Notes under the pieces: generated by a model
The model's input: only the letters and a program-made list of their open reading frames with translations
What the model was told of the DNA's origin: nothing
Database searches by the model: none
Shown here: positions 12,824 to 29,400 of the stretch, one piece after another
How the letters are laid out: each line of letters begins with the position of its first letter
Position numbering within the stretch: the first letter of the stretch is position 1
Assembly: GCA_005765155.1 (NCBI GenBank)
Contig: VCCP01000004.1
Coordinates: 3,410,001 to 3,474,000, forward strand
DNA: 64,000 bases
From: Zelopaecilomyces penicillatus
Taxonomy: Eukaryota; Ascomycota; Sordariomycetes; Hypocreales; Pseudodiploosporaceae
Direction of reading: 5' to 3'
Position numbers and translations under genes: made by a program

Positions 12824-15800
12824 GGATTAATTAATACTAGATTAATAATATAATATATTTAAAGATATTTTTAAGCTATTATAAGGATTAACTTAAGAAG
12901 AATTATTATAGATATCCTTATAAGATCTTTTAATTAATATAATTAAAAGATACCTTTAAGAATAATAGCTTATAAATCTAAAAATAGAAGAATTAAGCTT
13001 AATTATTAAAAGATCTAAAGTTTATAAAATAAGGATATTATATACTATTTTAATTAAATAATAAAATATTATTAATTTCTTTTTTATTAGAATCTAATAT
13101 TATAAAATATTAAATTATTAAAAAAAAAATATATAAAAATATTTAATTTTAAGATAAATCTTTATTTAAACTATATATAAAAAAATAATTTATATATTAA
13201 ATATTAAATTAAAAAGATAAAATATCTTAAATTTATTAATTTTATTTAATTAAAATATAAATAAATATAAAAAAAACTATTATAAATAATTAGTTTATAT
13301 AGCTTTTAATATTAATTATTTAATTAATAATAAATAATATTAATTATATATTAACTTTTAGTTTTACTTTTTTATATTATAAATTAATATTCTAATAATT
13401 TAATTAATCTTAGGAAATATTTTTCTTTTTTTTCTTTTTTTATAAATCTTATCCTTAATATTAAAAAAGCTTTCTATTTAAAAATAACCTTAATATTTTA
13501 AAAATAAAATATTATTTTATTATAATAATATAAGAATTATTATTCTTAATTTAAATATAATACCTTTTCTTAAAAAAAGGATTTTATTTTAATATTATAA
13601 TATAATTAAGAAGATATTATTATCTAAGAATTAAATTAACTTCTCTTTAAACTAGATATTTAAATATCTTTATAAATAAAAACCTTTATTATTATTTAAT
13701 CTTTTTAATATATTATTAATCCTTAATTTAAATAGATACTTTTTATATTATAAAAAGAGATTTTTAAATAGCTTTAATTTTATTATTAAAATCTTTATTT
13801 CTAAGATTATTATCTTTAATATCCTTATTTTTAATATTCCTTTATTTAATATAATATCTATTATAAATTTTAATAACCCTTCCTTTAATAAATCAGGCTT
13901 ATAATTAATTAATTAATTAAAAGATAATATTATTAAGAGTTTTTAATAAAATATTATTAAGATTAATATTATTCTTTTTAATAATCTTAAGAATATCCTT
14001 ATTATAAATAAACCTAAAAAAATATTATTTTCCTTAAATTTATTAAATATTTTAATAGGATTAATATTATTAAATATCTTTTAAGCTATAAATTTAAAAT
14101 AAAAGATAATAATATAATTAATAATAAAAAATAAAAAATATTTTATATATTATATAATTAATACCTATAAGGATATTATTTAAGGATTTATTTATAATCT
14201 TTTATAAATAAAAACTAAAAAAGTATTAAAAAATTATTTTTTTAAAGAAGATTTATAATAATTAAAATTATATAAAGATTATTTAAATATATTTAAATAA
14301 TAATACCTAAAATCTATTAAAAATATTTTAGATTAGCTTAATAAATATAGATTCTATACTTCTTAATATAATTTAAATTAAAAAGACTTAAAACTATTAT
14401 CTTATATATTATATAAGATTATATTAATAAGATTTCTTATTAAGATTATTTAAATAAATTCTATTAATAATCCTTATAAATTTAAGAAGATATTATATAA
14501 ATAACTTTAAAAATACTTTAATAATTAAATAATTATTAAATTAGCTATTAAATAATATAAGATTTTTAATAATTTTAAACATTAAATAAATATAATTATT
14601 ATTAAAATAATACTTAATTAAATTATTATAATAAAGAATTTAATTATATAAAACCTTTATTTTAAAGAAAAATTCTTTTTAATTATTATTAAGATTATAT
14701 TCTTTAAAACTAAATTAATAAATATAAAAAAATTAATTAAGCTTATTAATAATCTCAAGATTAATATAACTATTAAAAAAATATTATTTAAATAATTATT
14801 AAAATATAAATAAATCTTAATATATATATTAATAAGGATCTATAATATAAAGGCTTAATAAATTTTTTATTTAATTAAATAATATTCAATCTTAATAATA
14901 ATAAAGATTTTAATATCTTTTTTCTTTAAAAAAAATAGAATAAGAATAATTACTAATACTATAATTTATTAAATTATTTTCCTTTTTATTATAATAAATT
15001 AATATATAATATTAAATTTAAATTCTATATATATAATTTATATATTAAGATATTAAATCTAGAATATATTATAAACTAGAATATAATTCCTTTTATTATT
15101 ATATAATAATTCCTTAAAATAATAGAATATTATTAAAAGCTTATAATAGCTTAGGCTATTAATTTCCTTAATTATATAATTATATCCCTTATCCTTTTAA
15201 TTAAAATTAAAGTTTTTTAATACTTTAAATAAATATTAAATAAATATAAAGATATAATCTTTAAAAAATATATCTCTTATCTAAGCCTTAAATAATAATC
15301 TATAAAGTTATAATACTTAAATATTATATCTAATAAAAATATAATTTAAATTTCTTTTATATTACTCTTTTAATATAAAGATATAAAAGATTAAATAATA
15401 TTAATATATATAATTAATATAAATACTAATAAAAAGAAAAAATAAAGAGATAATAATAAAGAATTAATTAAATCTTTAATTATTATATATTAAAAGCTTA
15501 TTTTTAAGGCTATTTTAATATTAAATAGGATAATACCTTTTAATTTAATAATTATATTTAAGAATATATTATAAATAATAGATTAAAATATAAGACTTTC
15601 TTATTATTAATTAAAATTAAAAGAGATCTTATTTATAAAGATAATTATTATACTATTTTATATATTAATTAATCTTAATTTAAATCTTAAGATAATTATA
15701 GGCTAGAATCTATTAAATTAGATTAAAAATATAATAAAAATCCTCTATATCCTTAAAAATAGATTAAATAATCCTATATCTTTAATAAAGCTAAAGAATA

Positions 15801-18800
15801 TAATAAAAATAATTTAAGTTTACCTATAAATAAGATATAATAAAGCCTTCTTTAATAAATTAATTAAATAATTATATATTAATATTATAATTATAATTAA
15901 GATATAAGAAAAAGCCTCTTTTAATTATAGCTAGTATTAAATAATATTATTTAATTAAGATTAAAATAATATAAATCTATTAAGCCTATATTATTTTTAT
16001 ATTTTAGAATTAGTTAAAAATAATCTCTATAGTAATATAAGCTTTTCTTTTAATAAAATACCTTATAAGATTATTTAAATATACTTAAATAGCTATTAAT
16101 TATTAAATATATAATAAATACTTAAGATTTAAATTAAGATTAATTCTTAAAAAAAGATAATAATAAATATATTTATTAATTTAAGCTTTAAAGGTAATAT
16201 TATTTTAAAATTATTAATTAAGAAATATAAAATTAAATATAATTTAACTAAGATTAAAATAATATTATTCTCTAAATAAATTATTTAAATAATTAAAGAA
16301 ATAAAAGTTTAACTCTATATAAAAACTATTTAGATATCTATTTACTTATATATAATATTAAATAAAGTTATAATACTTTTTATCCTAAGAATATTATTTA
16401 TTAAAATAATTAAACTATTATTTAATTATTCTTAAAAGAGTAAAGATTTATATATATAGTATTAAATAAGATAAATAAAAATAATTACTTCTATTATAAA
16501 TATTATTTATTAAAAATAAAATAAACCTAATTCTTTAAAAAACTAAATATTAATTATATTATTAAAGGTATAATTAATAATAAGAAATTAATTAATCTAG
16601 AATAGCTTTTTAAGGATAATAAAGAAATACTAATAAAGCTTAACTTTAATAATAATAAAATAATTATTAAAAGTATATTAATAAAGTCTATAAAATAATA
16701 TATTAAAGCTTTAAAAATAATTAAGATTAAATTAGATTTTTTAAAAAAAAAAAGAAATCTAAAAAAAAGGAATATATTAATTATATAATCCCTTTAAGAT
16801 ATATATTTATATCTTATATAAGAAGAAGATTAATAAAATCAGCCCTATTAATAATATTCCTTTAAATAGATTTATATTTAATAATAATCTATTTTAGAAA
16901 AAGAAAAAAGAAAAAAAAAAGAAAAAAAGAATTAATCTAGATATACCCTTTATTAAATATATTATCTTAAAATTCTTTAATATATCTAAAAGATTTTAAT
17001 TTTATAAAGAATACCTTAAAAAAATCCTCTCTTAAACTAAGAATATATTAATCTAATAAAAGATTAATATTTTCTTAAAAATCCTTTATAATAAAGAATA
17101 AGCTTTATTTTAATAATTTAAAGAAAATAAAATATTTAATCTATTAATTATACCTTTTTAAATTATTAAAGTAATTCCTTATTTAATTTAATAGATATAT
17201 TTTATCCCTATCCTATAAATAAAAGCTATAAAGTTATTAAAGATATACTTTAAGAATTATATATTAAAAGAATCTTATACTTTTTATAAGAATTAATATT
17301 TCTTTATTAAAAAAAAAAAAGTTTTATTTAATTAATACTATTATAAAATATAATACTATTATTCTTAAAGATATATTTATCTCTTTTAATATTAATTCCT
17401 TTAATAAAGATTGTTTTATATATATTATAATTTTATTATTAGATTTCTTTTTAATTATAATTAAATCCTATTAAATAAAAAGAATAAAGATCTTATTATA
17501 TTTTCTTTTATTATTAATCTTTTAAGTATATATATATTTCTTTAGGGTATTATAAATTCTATAGCTTAATTTATAAAAATTATAATTTAAATATTATTTA
17601 ATCTTATTTTAGATATCTATAAACCCTTCCTTAATAATATTATTATATATAAACTATAATCTATTTATAATAATAAAAAGATTCTTTCTAAAATATAAAA
17701 ATATATATTTAAATATTTATAAAACCTTAATAAAATCCTTTTTAATATTAAGCTTTTTAAATATATAATATTAAAAGGGAAATTAAGATATTATTAAAAT
17801 ATAATTATTATTATTAGATTTCTTTATAAGATATCTAGAAGAATATTAATTAAAAAAAGATTATTAAGATCTTAAAATAACTTATCTATTATAATATAAT
17901 AAATATTAAAACCTTTCTTAGATTTATTAATTATTATTAAATTTAAATATATAACTTTATTATTATTATTCTCTTTTTTATTATTTTATTATAAAAGAAA
18001 CCCTTTAAAAATAAAAAAGATTATAATTAAAGATAATAATTAAGCTTAAAAATATAATAATAATTACCCTTATGTTAATATTACTTAATCTCTTTAAAAA
18101 GAGTAAAGAAATTATATTTATAATAAATACTAGCCTTAAAGAATAAGAAATAATTTTAATATAAATCCAAAATAAATAATAATATTTAATTAAATTTAAA
18201 AGTGATTATTAAAATAAAATTAAATATAATTATAATATAATAAAATAAGAGTATAAAACTATTCTCTTTATATTTTAAAGGCTTAAAGAATATATCTATA
18301 ATATATAATTTATTTTAAAAATAAATATATATATCCTTATATATTAGCTTAATAATATTATTTATAATATATTAAATAATCTTATTATTTATTAAATTAA
18401 TTATATTATATTATTTGATTTTATTATTAAATATGTTCCTAGAAAAAATAATAATATAATAAATAAACTTTCTTAAAAAGAATTAAAGTTATTTAATTAA
18501 ATAAATATTAAAATTAAAAAAGATTTACAGGATATAATTAATATATATCTTAAATTAATATAATTAAATATATTAAAATCTAGATATTCTATAAAATCTT
18601 AATAGATTATTAGATTTCTATATTTATTAAAGAGATTATTTAATCTTAATAGAATATAATTTAGGATATTATATTAAAAAACTTAAAGATTTTTTATTAA
18701 GAATAGAAAACTTTAATTAAGGTTAATTTATAAAAGAAATTATCTTATATTAATTATTAATAATTTATTTACTTATAAGAAATTAATAATAAATTATTAT

Positions 18801-21800
18801 ATAGTTTAAGGGTATAAAAGTAAAGTAATTATCTTTAAAACTCTTTTTAATAAATATTATTAAAAAAAGATATAAAATAATATTTCCTTAACTATAACCT
18901 ATTATCTTAAATATTATAAATTTATATTATAATAAAATAAAGAATTAATAATTTTAATATTATTTAAATAATTAATATTAAAAGTATACTTTAATTTATA
19001 ATATATATTATTTAATTATAGTATAAACTTCCTTATAAAAGCTTATTATAACTTAATTAAATAAATAAAAATTTAATAAATATAATAATTTAATTTAAGG
19101 GCTATAATTAGATTTATTATAATCTTAATATAATAATATAGATTTATATATTATATAATTATTAATAATAAACCTAAAATAAAAAGACTTCTTCCTTAAA
19201 TATTATTTAATTAAGATATAAAATATATTTAAATATCTAGATATAATCTTATAATTAACTCTATAATTAAAATTAATTATTAAAGCCTTATATTTATAAT
19301 AATAAAGATATTAAAAGGGGATTTTAAATAAATAAGATACTTTAAAATAACTATTCTTATAAATAAAATTATAATTAAATTATCTTATAATTAAATTATC
19401 TTATAATTTCTTTATCTTTTATCTTATATATAGATATAATCTTATTTTATTATTTAAAATCGAATTCTTAATATAAAAGCTTATTAATTAAAATACTATT
19501 ATTAATACTAAGGATTTATTTAAATCTTATATTTAAATACTAGAAAAAAGATTAAAAGATATAATAAAGATTAAAAAAAAGATAATTAATTTTAAATAAA
19601 AGCTAATAATAAAAATAAATACTATTAATAAATATATACTTTAATTAAAATATAATTAATTAATATTAAATAATCTAATATTTATATATAATATATCTAA
19701 GAAATAAAATAAATCCTATATAATAAAGATAATAATATATTAATATAGTCTATATTAAATTACTTTATAAATAGATATTATTAAAATATATATACTTTAT
19801 ATAATAAATAGGATTCTATTAAATAAAATCTACTTTAAAAATTATTTAAAAAAGTTTATTAAAGATAAATATAATTAATAAATATCTAATACTAATATAT
19901 AGCTTTTTAAACCTAAAGATAAATAAGAACTATATAAAAAAAAGAAAGGATTAGAATTATTAAACCCTTTTATATACTTTAACTTATCTATTAATTAAAT
20001 AATACTTTAAAACTTTAACTTTAATCTTAATCTTAAAAAAGACTTTTTAAATTTATTATTAATTATTAAATCTTAATTTAAAATTATAATCTCTAGCTTA
20101 ATTTAATACTAAAATAGTATATATTAACTATATTTATTTTAAATATATATATAATTTTTTATATATTTAAATTAAGGATTTACTAGCTTAAATTTTATTT
20201 AAAAATCCTTAATAAAAAGGATTTTAATAATATTTCTTAAAAGATATAATAAATTTTATTTTTTATATATAATATTCTATTATTAATATATAAATTAATT
20301 ATATTAAATTAATTATAATAAATAATTAATACTTTAAACCCTTAATTATAATAATTAAACTATTCTTATATTAATAATTAAATAATCTTTATTAATCTTA
20401 TTTCTTTATAATCTTTTCTTAATTTATATTAATCTAATTTTATTATACCCTTAAATATAGATTTATTCTTAGATCTATTTTATACCTATATTAATTAAAA
20501 CTAAATAAAGCTTATATTTATATATCTAAAATCTTTTTTTTTATTTTAAAAAACTTATTAAATTCCTATTAAAAATAAAAATTCTTATAAATTATTTTAA
20601 TATTATAATACTATCTCTTTTTAATCTTCCTATTTATATAATTCCTTTTTTTATTTAATTATAAATATATTTTATAATATTATATTATAATAACTATATT
20701 TTTTTATTATTTTATTTTATTTTATAAAAGATTAATTAATATCCTTAAAATTAATTAATTAATTAATATTAAATTATCTATATTATATAATTAATACTAT
20801 TATTTTAAAACTATTTTATTTTATTCTTTTTAAATTAAATTTATATCTTAATAATTAAAGAATTATTTAATCCTATTTATACCTATTAAATCCTATTAAG
20901 ATTTTCCTTTATTATTTTATTTATATTTTATTTTATTATATATTTAACCCTTAAAGTTAATAATTAATATTTCTATAAATAAGAAGTAATAAATATATTT
21001 AAGAAATCTAGAATAATTAGTCTTTTTAAATCTTTAATCTAATCCTTTTTTAAGAAAATTATTTATTTTCCCTTATCTTTTAACTTAAATTAATAATTAT
21101 AAAATCCTTTATATCTATAATTTATATATCTATTTTATTTATAATTTAAATAATACCTATTATACTTACCTAGGATTAAAATATATAAATAATATAATTA
21201 TATAATATACTCTTTAATAGCTATAATAATAATTAAGAAAGATTATATATAATAAGAATATAAGATTAAATTAATAACCCTATAATAATTAATAAATAAA
21301 AAATAGATTCTCTTTTTTTATTTTATTAAGATATTAAAGAAATATCTATAAATATATTTTATTTTAATTAATATAAATATAAAATAAGATACTTAGGTTT
21401 TTATAATAGATTCTAATATAGGATATTCTTAAATACTATAAAGATTATCTTTTTAAAAGTATTATTTAAGATTTTAGCCCTTAATTAATTATATAAAAGT
21501 ATTAAATATATCATTTATAAATTTAATAATAAAGAATATCTTATAATAAAAAAGGTAATTTATCTAGTTTATATTTATTCTTTTTAGAATTTATATTTTA
21601 AAGATTATTTAAATCTAAATATAAAAAAAGGATTAATATTAATTTATAAAGATTAAATAATATTAAATTAAAAAAGCCTTATAATTTATTATTATTTTTA
21701 TTATAGAAATTAATTTAATATTATTAAAGAATTTAATATAATTATTTTATAATAAAATAATCTTATAAATAATTATATTATATAAAATAATTATATTTAT

Positions 21801-24761
21801 AATAGAATTAATATTAAAAAGCTAAGAATAAATATTATTTTAATTAGTTTTTATAATTAAATAATATCTATAATAATAATTTAAAAAGAATAAAAAATAG
21901 ATTAATAATCCTAAAATTAAAAGGGTTGAGTTATAAGATAAAAAAAGAAAAGTTATAAGAGCTAGGAGGTAATCCCTTTAAAAAGTATATAAACAAAAAT
22001 ATATATTATTTATTAACTATAAATTATTATTAAATATAATAAAAAGTTATATTTTAAAAGAAAAGCTATCTATAATAAAAGGCACCTTTAATTAAATAAT
22101 TATATATAATTATAAAGGGTTATTAATTTAAATCTTTATATATTTATAAAGCTCTTTTTTATAAAAAGATACCTTATATATATTATCTTTTTCTATCTTT
22201 ATTACCTTCTTTAATACTTATATTATTTTATTTTATTCCCTTAATCTTTATTATTATTTAATTATACCCTTATTTAATTCCTTATTAATATATAATATTA
22301 AAATAATAAAGAATTTTGAAAATACTTATATCTTTTTTTTAAATAAATATTAGAAATATAAGTCTTACTATTATTATAAAAATAATATAGCTTAAAGGAA
22401 ATATAGATTTATTTTATAATTATATTAATAAATATACTATATTTATAATAAATCTAAAAATTTTTAAATAATCTTATTTTATAATCTTTTAATAAAACTA
22501 ACCTAATCTATTATTAACTCTCTCTTAGAATTTTAATATAAATACTTTAAATTTAATGATATATAATCTTATCTTTATTATATAATTATCCTTTTAATGA
22601 TTATAAGAATAGAATTAAAATAAATTATTTAATTAAGCTTTATTAACTATTATATATATTAAAGAATAAAGATTAAGCTATTAATTTTATATTATATTCT
22701 TTATTTTAAATTATATTTTATAATATCTTTAATAATATATTTATAATTCTTAAAATAATATATACTTTTAAATTAAAGAAATACTTTTATATATATATAA
22801 ATCTTCTTAATATTCTATATAAATTTAAATCTTATAATTAATTAATATTTTATATTTATAATTATCTTAATAAGCTAGCTATCTTTTATAAGAATATATA
22901 TAATAAATAATTCTTTATTAGGTTTATTAATTATAAGAATATATATTAATATTCCTTTATTTAGGATTAATTTAAAGGCTAGTTTTATATCTTTAATTTA
23001 TAAATAAATAAATAAATATATTATATTAAAGAATTTATATATTTATCATAATAAATACTTTATAAGCTTAATCTTTTTTATAATTTTATATTTATTATTA
23101 TTCTATATATAAAGTAAATATAAGGTTAAGAATATAATTATTTATTTTTCTTTTAGATTTATATTATTATTAAAGAATTAATTAGGTTTTATTTTTATTT
23201 TAATTAAATTATAAAATTTTTTAAATAAGATTAAATAATCTCATAATAATATATTTTATTTATTCTTTAATAATCCCTTTTATTTATTATTAAGAAATTA
23301 ATATTTATTTAATAATTTAAATTAGCTTATATTTAATTATATACTTAAAATAAGAAATACTATATTATATCTTATTATTAATAAATTAAGTATAATTAAG
23401 TATTTATAAAGCTTTTATTATATTACTTTATAGGATCTTAATAATTAAATAGTTTATAATTAAGATATAAATAAAGCATTCTATTTTACTTATCTAGGAG
23501 ATATTATATTATTCTTAATTAATAAATATACTTTATTTATATTATATAAAAACTCTAAAGTCTTTTATATATCTATAAAAGATAGCTTATTTATATTATT
23601 TATATAAACTATTATAGTATTATTTACTTATTCTATTAAAGTATAAAAATCTAAGCCTTTTAAAGCTATTATTAATTAATAATTAAATAATAAATTTAAA
23701 TATAATAAGATAATTAAATCTAAGATAATTAAAACTATTAATATAATAATTATTAAAGAAATTAAATTAATTATAATTTAACTTAATAATAACTAAATAA
23801 TAATACTTTAATAATATTCTTTAAAAGCTAATAGGAATAGATTATTTATTATTTATTTAATCTTTAAGCTTTTATTAAAGCTTATTTTATTTATATATAA
23901 TAATATAAAAGATATTTAAGGATTATTTAATTAAGATTTATTAAATAAGAAAATAGAGTCTATATTAATATAGCTTATATTATATTTAAACCCTTAAAAA
24001 TAAATTACCTTTAAGGAATAGATAATTAAATTAACTTCTTTAAATACTCCTATAATTAATTTAAATAAAAATATTAATACTTTTAAAAATATTATTATAA
24101 CCCTAAAATAATTTAATAATAGGAATCTAAATAAGATATCTTAATCAGATAATAAATATCTTTTTTATAAATAAACTAATCCTTTTAATAAAAAAAAGAA
24201 TTTTTTTTTAAAAAAAGCAAAGAAATTAATAAAAGGAATTAAACCCTTAGTTTTCTTTATACTATATACTATTAATTTAATTTATAAAATATAAAAAAAA
24301 GACTATTATTTAAATAAATATTTATTTATCTTTATAATACTTAAAAATAATAAGGTATACTATAACTATTAAATTTATTAAAAAGATAAATAATATATTC
24401 CTTATTAAAAGGCCTATATTATATATTAAATACTTTAATAGTTATATTAGTCTTTATTCTAATAGAATAGTTATAAAAGGGATCCTTTAATATATTAAGA
24501 AGATAATAGAAGCTTCCTTTAATAGTTTAATAATTTAAATTATTTAATTTAATAGATCTAAATACTATATTATATAAGTATAATTAATAATACCTTTATT
24601 TATAGATTAAATAATAAAGTTAAATACTTTAAGGATATTAAAGGAGTTAAAGGGATTAAATATTAAAAGAATATTTAATTAAGAATAGATAAAATAGAAA
24701 AAGTAAAATATATATATATAGGTATCTAAAGATTATATTTAAATACTATTATTTAATTAGT
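12824..24761. other. A/T desert, no recognisable element
   Basis: This is nearly 12 kb of RIP-type A/T-saturated sequence. Local runs of less complete mutation occur (for example around 21930-22090, where GGG, GAG and AGGAGG words remain). A small 16-bp tandem duplication (ATAATTAAATTATCTT) sits at 19371-19402. Strand composition shifts along the block, as expected for several decayed transposons in different orientations, but I cannot delimit them. Confidence 0.65.
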
Positions 24762-25211
24762 TGTAAATATTATCTAACTTAATAATAGGGTTATCTTTAA
24801 TATTTATTAAAAGGGTTTTAATAACTGAATTAAATACACCCCCTTTTATTAATTAATTAAGCTATAGTTATATAAACTATATTTAAGGGGATTAAACTAT
24901 ATAAATAAATAGGCTATACCCAGGCTATTTAAATAGGATAAATATTATTGAATTTAAGTTTTTCCCTTTTCTATTTAAGAATTTTCTAATATATTTAAAA
25001 GACTAACTATTAAAAAGCTATCTTCTTTATTTAATTAATTATAGGATAATTAATTAATCTCTTAAGTTTATTTTATTATATCACTGCTTTATAGCTTTTC
25101 TTACTTATTTAATCCTTATAGATTATACTAGCTATATAACTACCCTAAATTATATTATAGTTTTATAGGTAGTGTTAGTATTATTATATATATTATTTTC
25201 CCTGTATTAAA
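24762..25211 (+). repeat. left LTR-like repeat of the Copia relic
   Basis: About 450 bp beginning TGTAAATATTATC and ending TGTATTAAA. It is clearly homologous to 30277-30725 and to 12424-12823. A tRNA-primer-site-like string (TAGTTATAAGC, possibly from TGGTTATAAGC) follows within ten bases at 25219-25229, which fits the 3' end of a 5' LTR. The copy keeps several TG and CA words and is less RIP-mutated than the other two. Confidence 0.75.
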
Positions 25212-26469
25212 CTATTATATAGTTATAAGCTTATTTTTAGAAGCTTATTTTTCTATTATATTATTATAACTACTAGTTATAATAATCTAACCTTAAAAAT
25301 ATTAGATTAAAACCTTTTAATAAAAGAGAATTTATTAGAATTATAAGCTCTTTAATCTTAAATATAAAAGCTTATATAATAATTATAATAACTATAGGCC
25401 TAATTTATAGCAGCTATAGCTATTAAAACTATTAAAAAGCTATTATAACCTTAATCTAAGCTATCTTAGCTATTATTATAGCTAGTATAGCCTATAAATA
25501 TATTAAGGGATCTAGCTTTAAAAGAGCTATCTAAGAAAATATAAACCTTTCTAGAAGCCTATAGATTAAAAAGCTTTAATAACTATAACTAATAGCTTTA
25601 AGCCTTATTAATCCAGTTATAAATACTTAGATTATTTATTTTTCTTTTAAACCCTATTATAAGCCTTAGCCTTAATAATTATTATCAGGCTATTTTATTT
25701 CTATTACTTTATAATAACTGCTTATAATATCTATAAGCCTTTATAAATTAAATTATAATACTATTAAAAGCTTATTAAATACTAAATAAATAATACTATT
25801 ATAATACTACCCTATAATAAAAAACCTTTTATAATACCTTTTATAAGCTTAGCTTTAATAATTATAAAGACTTTATAAAAGTATTTAATAATAAATTTAA
25901 TACTTAATTTATTAAATTATAATTAGCTTTAGTTATTATATAGCCTATAAACTAGATAAATTAATATCTAAAGATTATAAAAAAAGCTTTCTTATAATAA
26001 ATTAAATATTAAAGGAATAATATCAGGGTTTATATAATATTTAATACCTTATTAAATACTCTGAATTTATAATTCCTTATAGCAGATTTATTAAAAAAGC
26101 TATAAAATAAAAGCTCTTTAATTATAAAAGCTAGCTTTTATAAAACTAAAGAAGTTAAGAAATCTTTTAAAAAGATTTATAAGAACTTTAAAAAAAAGGA
26201 AAAACTATTTAAATCTATTAAAAAACAGCTTTATAAGCCCTTTTAAAAAAATAAAAAGATAAAGAAGCCTACTATTAATAATAAGAAACCTAATAAAGCT
26301 TTCTTTTTAATAGATATTTATAATCTATTTATAGATAATTAAAATATTATAATTAATATCTAAAGCTTTAATTTTAAATCTAATATAAAAGATTTAATAG
26401 CTATAAAGCTTAAAAAATTAACCTATAATATTTATTATAATATTAATCTAAAGAATACCCTATTATATA

Positions 26470-29400
26470 ATACTAGCTTTATATATTATATTATTAATAA
26501 TAGAATCCTTTTTATTAATTATAATACCTATAATAAGAAATTAAGGCTTATAATAATTAATAGTAATTTAATTTATTTAAAAGAATCTAAAAGAATTATA
26601 TTTATAATACTTATAAGGCTTAAACCTAAAACTTATAATACTTTAAAGCTAAAAAATATATTATATATCTTTAATATAAATATAAATATAATAAATAAGA
26701 TAAAGTATTATATTTTTAATAATATACTTTTATAAAAGAAATTATTTATAATAGATTAAATTTATTATAATCTATTAAACTTTATTAAATATAACTTCTT
26801 TTTTTAATAAAAAAAGAAGCTTATATTTAAATTTATAAAGCCTTTTAATTATTATTATAATTATTTAATAATAATTAAAATTACCTTTAAACCCCTCCTT
26901 AATATATATAAGGATCTTATTAAGCCTTTTAAATTAATTAAATAATTATTAAAATTAATAAAAAGCTTTAAAATTTTAAACCTATATATATTAAAAAACC
27001 CTAATCTAGACTTAAGCCTATTATAAGATCTATTAAAAGATATTATATCTCTTTTAAAATCTATTAAAAATATTATTTTAGAGGGAGCTATAGATCTTTT
27101 AATTAAAACCAGTTATTAAAAGCTATTATAATTAATAGGAATTTAATATATCTATTTTAATTATATAGGTTTATAATTATTAAAGAAAATTATTAAAATT
27201 TTAATAGATTTATCTGATTTTATTATTATAAAAGAAATAGATTTCTTTTATTTAGCTTATATATAGATTAAATTAATATATAAACCCTTTAAAAATCTAA
27301 TTTTAGATTTATTAAAAGTATTAAAGGTAATAAAAAAAGATATTCTTTAAATAAAATTAATCCTTTATAATAAACTCTTTATAAAGCTTATTTTAATAAA
27401 AAGAAAATCCTATTATTAAAAGATTATTTTATTATTAAATAAAAAGATTATATTATCTTTTTTATTATAAAAAGCTTATTTAAAGGGTTAAAAGCCTATT
27501 ATAAAAAATACTGTTTATAATTATATTTTATTAATAGAAAACATATCTTAATATTATTAAAAGATTAATTAATAAATAAAGATATTAGCTTTAATATATC
27601 TAGCTTTTATATTTATAAATAAAATAGTTTATTAGAATATTTTATAAGGATTATATTAGATCGATTATAAACTATTATAATCTAAGCTTAGCTATTACTT
27701 TTTCTTTAGATTATTATTTTATTTATTATAATTAATCTTATTAATTATATAATAGTTATAAATAAAGACCTTAATCTATTATAGCTCTTTTTATAAGAAT
27801 TAAAACCAGTCTTAATAATTAATAAACTAAATCTAATAGTTTATAAAGCCTTTTTAGCTTAAAAAGAGAATTAGAAAAGCTTTATACCTTATTAAAATTA
27901 ATAAATCAACCTATTTTAAAGGATTTAATTAATTTATAAGCTCTTAATTAAGCTAAAAGACTTATATAGTTATTAGAATTTATATTATAGGTATTATAAC
28001 AGCTATTATAGATATTATAACAGCTTTTATAGCTATTATAGCCCTTATTATAGCCCTTAATATAATTATTATAGCTATTAAAAGACTCTAAATCTATATA
28101 ATTAGATCTTACCTACCCTATAAATATTAATTATAAGCTAAAGATAAAATTTATTATTTAAGCTTCTTTAAAACCTATTAATTAAAAATAAATCTTATAA
28201 AATCCTATTAAAAAATAATAAATTAATATTATTTGTAATAAATTTTATTAAATTCTATAAACTAAAGTTATATAAAAAATTTTTTTTTAGAGGGTTTAAA
28301 AGATTAAAAAATCCTAAAAAATAAGCTTATTCTTAAACTTAAAAAGGATTTATAAAACCAGCCCTTAAAATATAAGGCCAGGCTTATTATAAAGAATTTT
28401 ATATAAATTAAAGGAAAAAACTATTTTAAAACCTTTATAGCTATTAATATTCCCCTTATTTAATAGATTTTATTAGCTTTAATAGCTTTTTATAATTAAA
28501 AAATCAAGTAAATTAATTTTATAAAGGCTTTTTTAAATAATTAATTATCTAAGGATATTTTTATAGAATTTCTAAAAGGCTTATCTTCCTTTATAAAAAT
28601 ATAAACCCTTAAAAACCAGCCTTTAATAGCTTTATCAATTAAGCTTAACTATAATCTTATTATAAAATAGGTTATCCTATTAAAAAAGGCTTTATTTAAG
28701 TTAAAATAAGGCTTTTATAAATAATAATAATAATTAATTAAGCTATTAATTATTTTAGGGTTCTAACCCTTAATCTTTAATTTAATTATCTTTATTAATA
28801 CTTAAATTAATACCTTTATTATTATTTATATTAATAACTATTTTATTATAAGATCTAATCTATTTTATATTAATAAACTAAAATACCTATTAAATAAAAT
28901 CTTTATTATAAAAGATAAAGACCTTATAGCCTTTTTTTTAAGGATTTAAATCAATTATAATTAAATTAAAAAAGAACTATAATTATATTAATCTTAATAT
29001 ATTAATAAAATTTTTTAATACTTTTAGCTATAAAATATAATTTTTATAGCTATATATTTATAATTTAAAGTATTAAAAGAATCCTTAAAAAGGGTTCTTA
29101 TCTTTATTAAATAATAAATCTATTAATAGATTATAAAGACTTTAATATATCTTATATTACCTTTTAGGCCTAATATAGCTTTTTTAATTTAATAGCTTTT
29201 TTAATATATATAATAAAGCTATATTAATTATTATAATATAGCTAGGAATCTTTTAAAATACTTAAAAGGCTTTAAAAAATTAGCTATTTTTTATAAGGCT
29301 TTAAATCTTATATAAATTAAATAACTAGCTCTTTAATTATTAAGTTATTTAAATAATAATTTTATAGATTATAAAGCTATTAATAAATCTATCTATAAGT

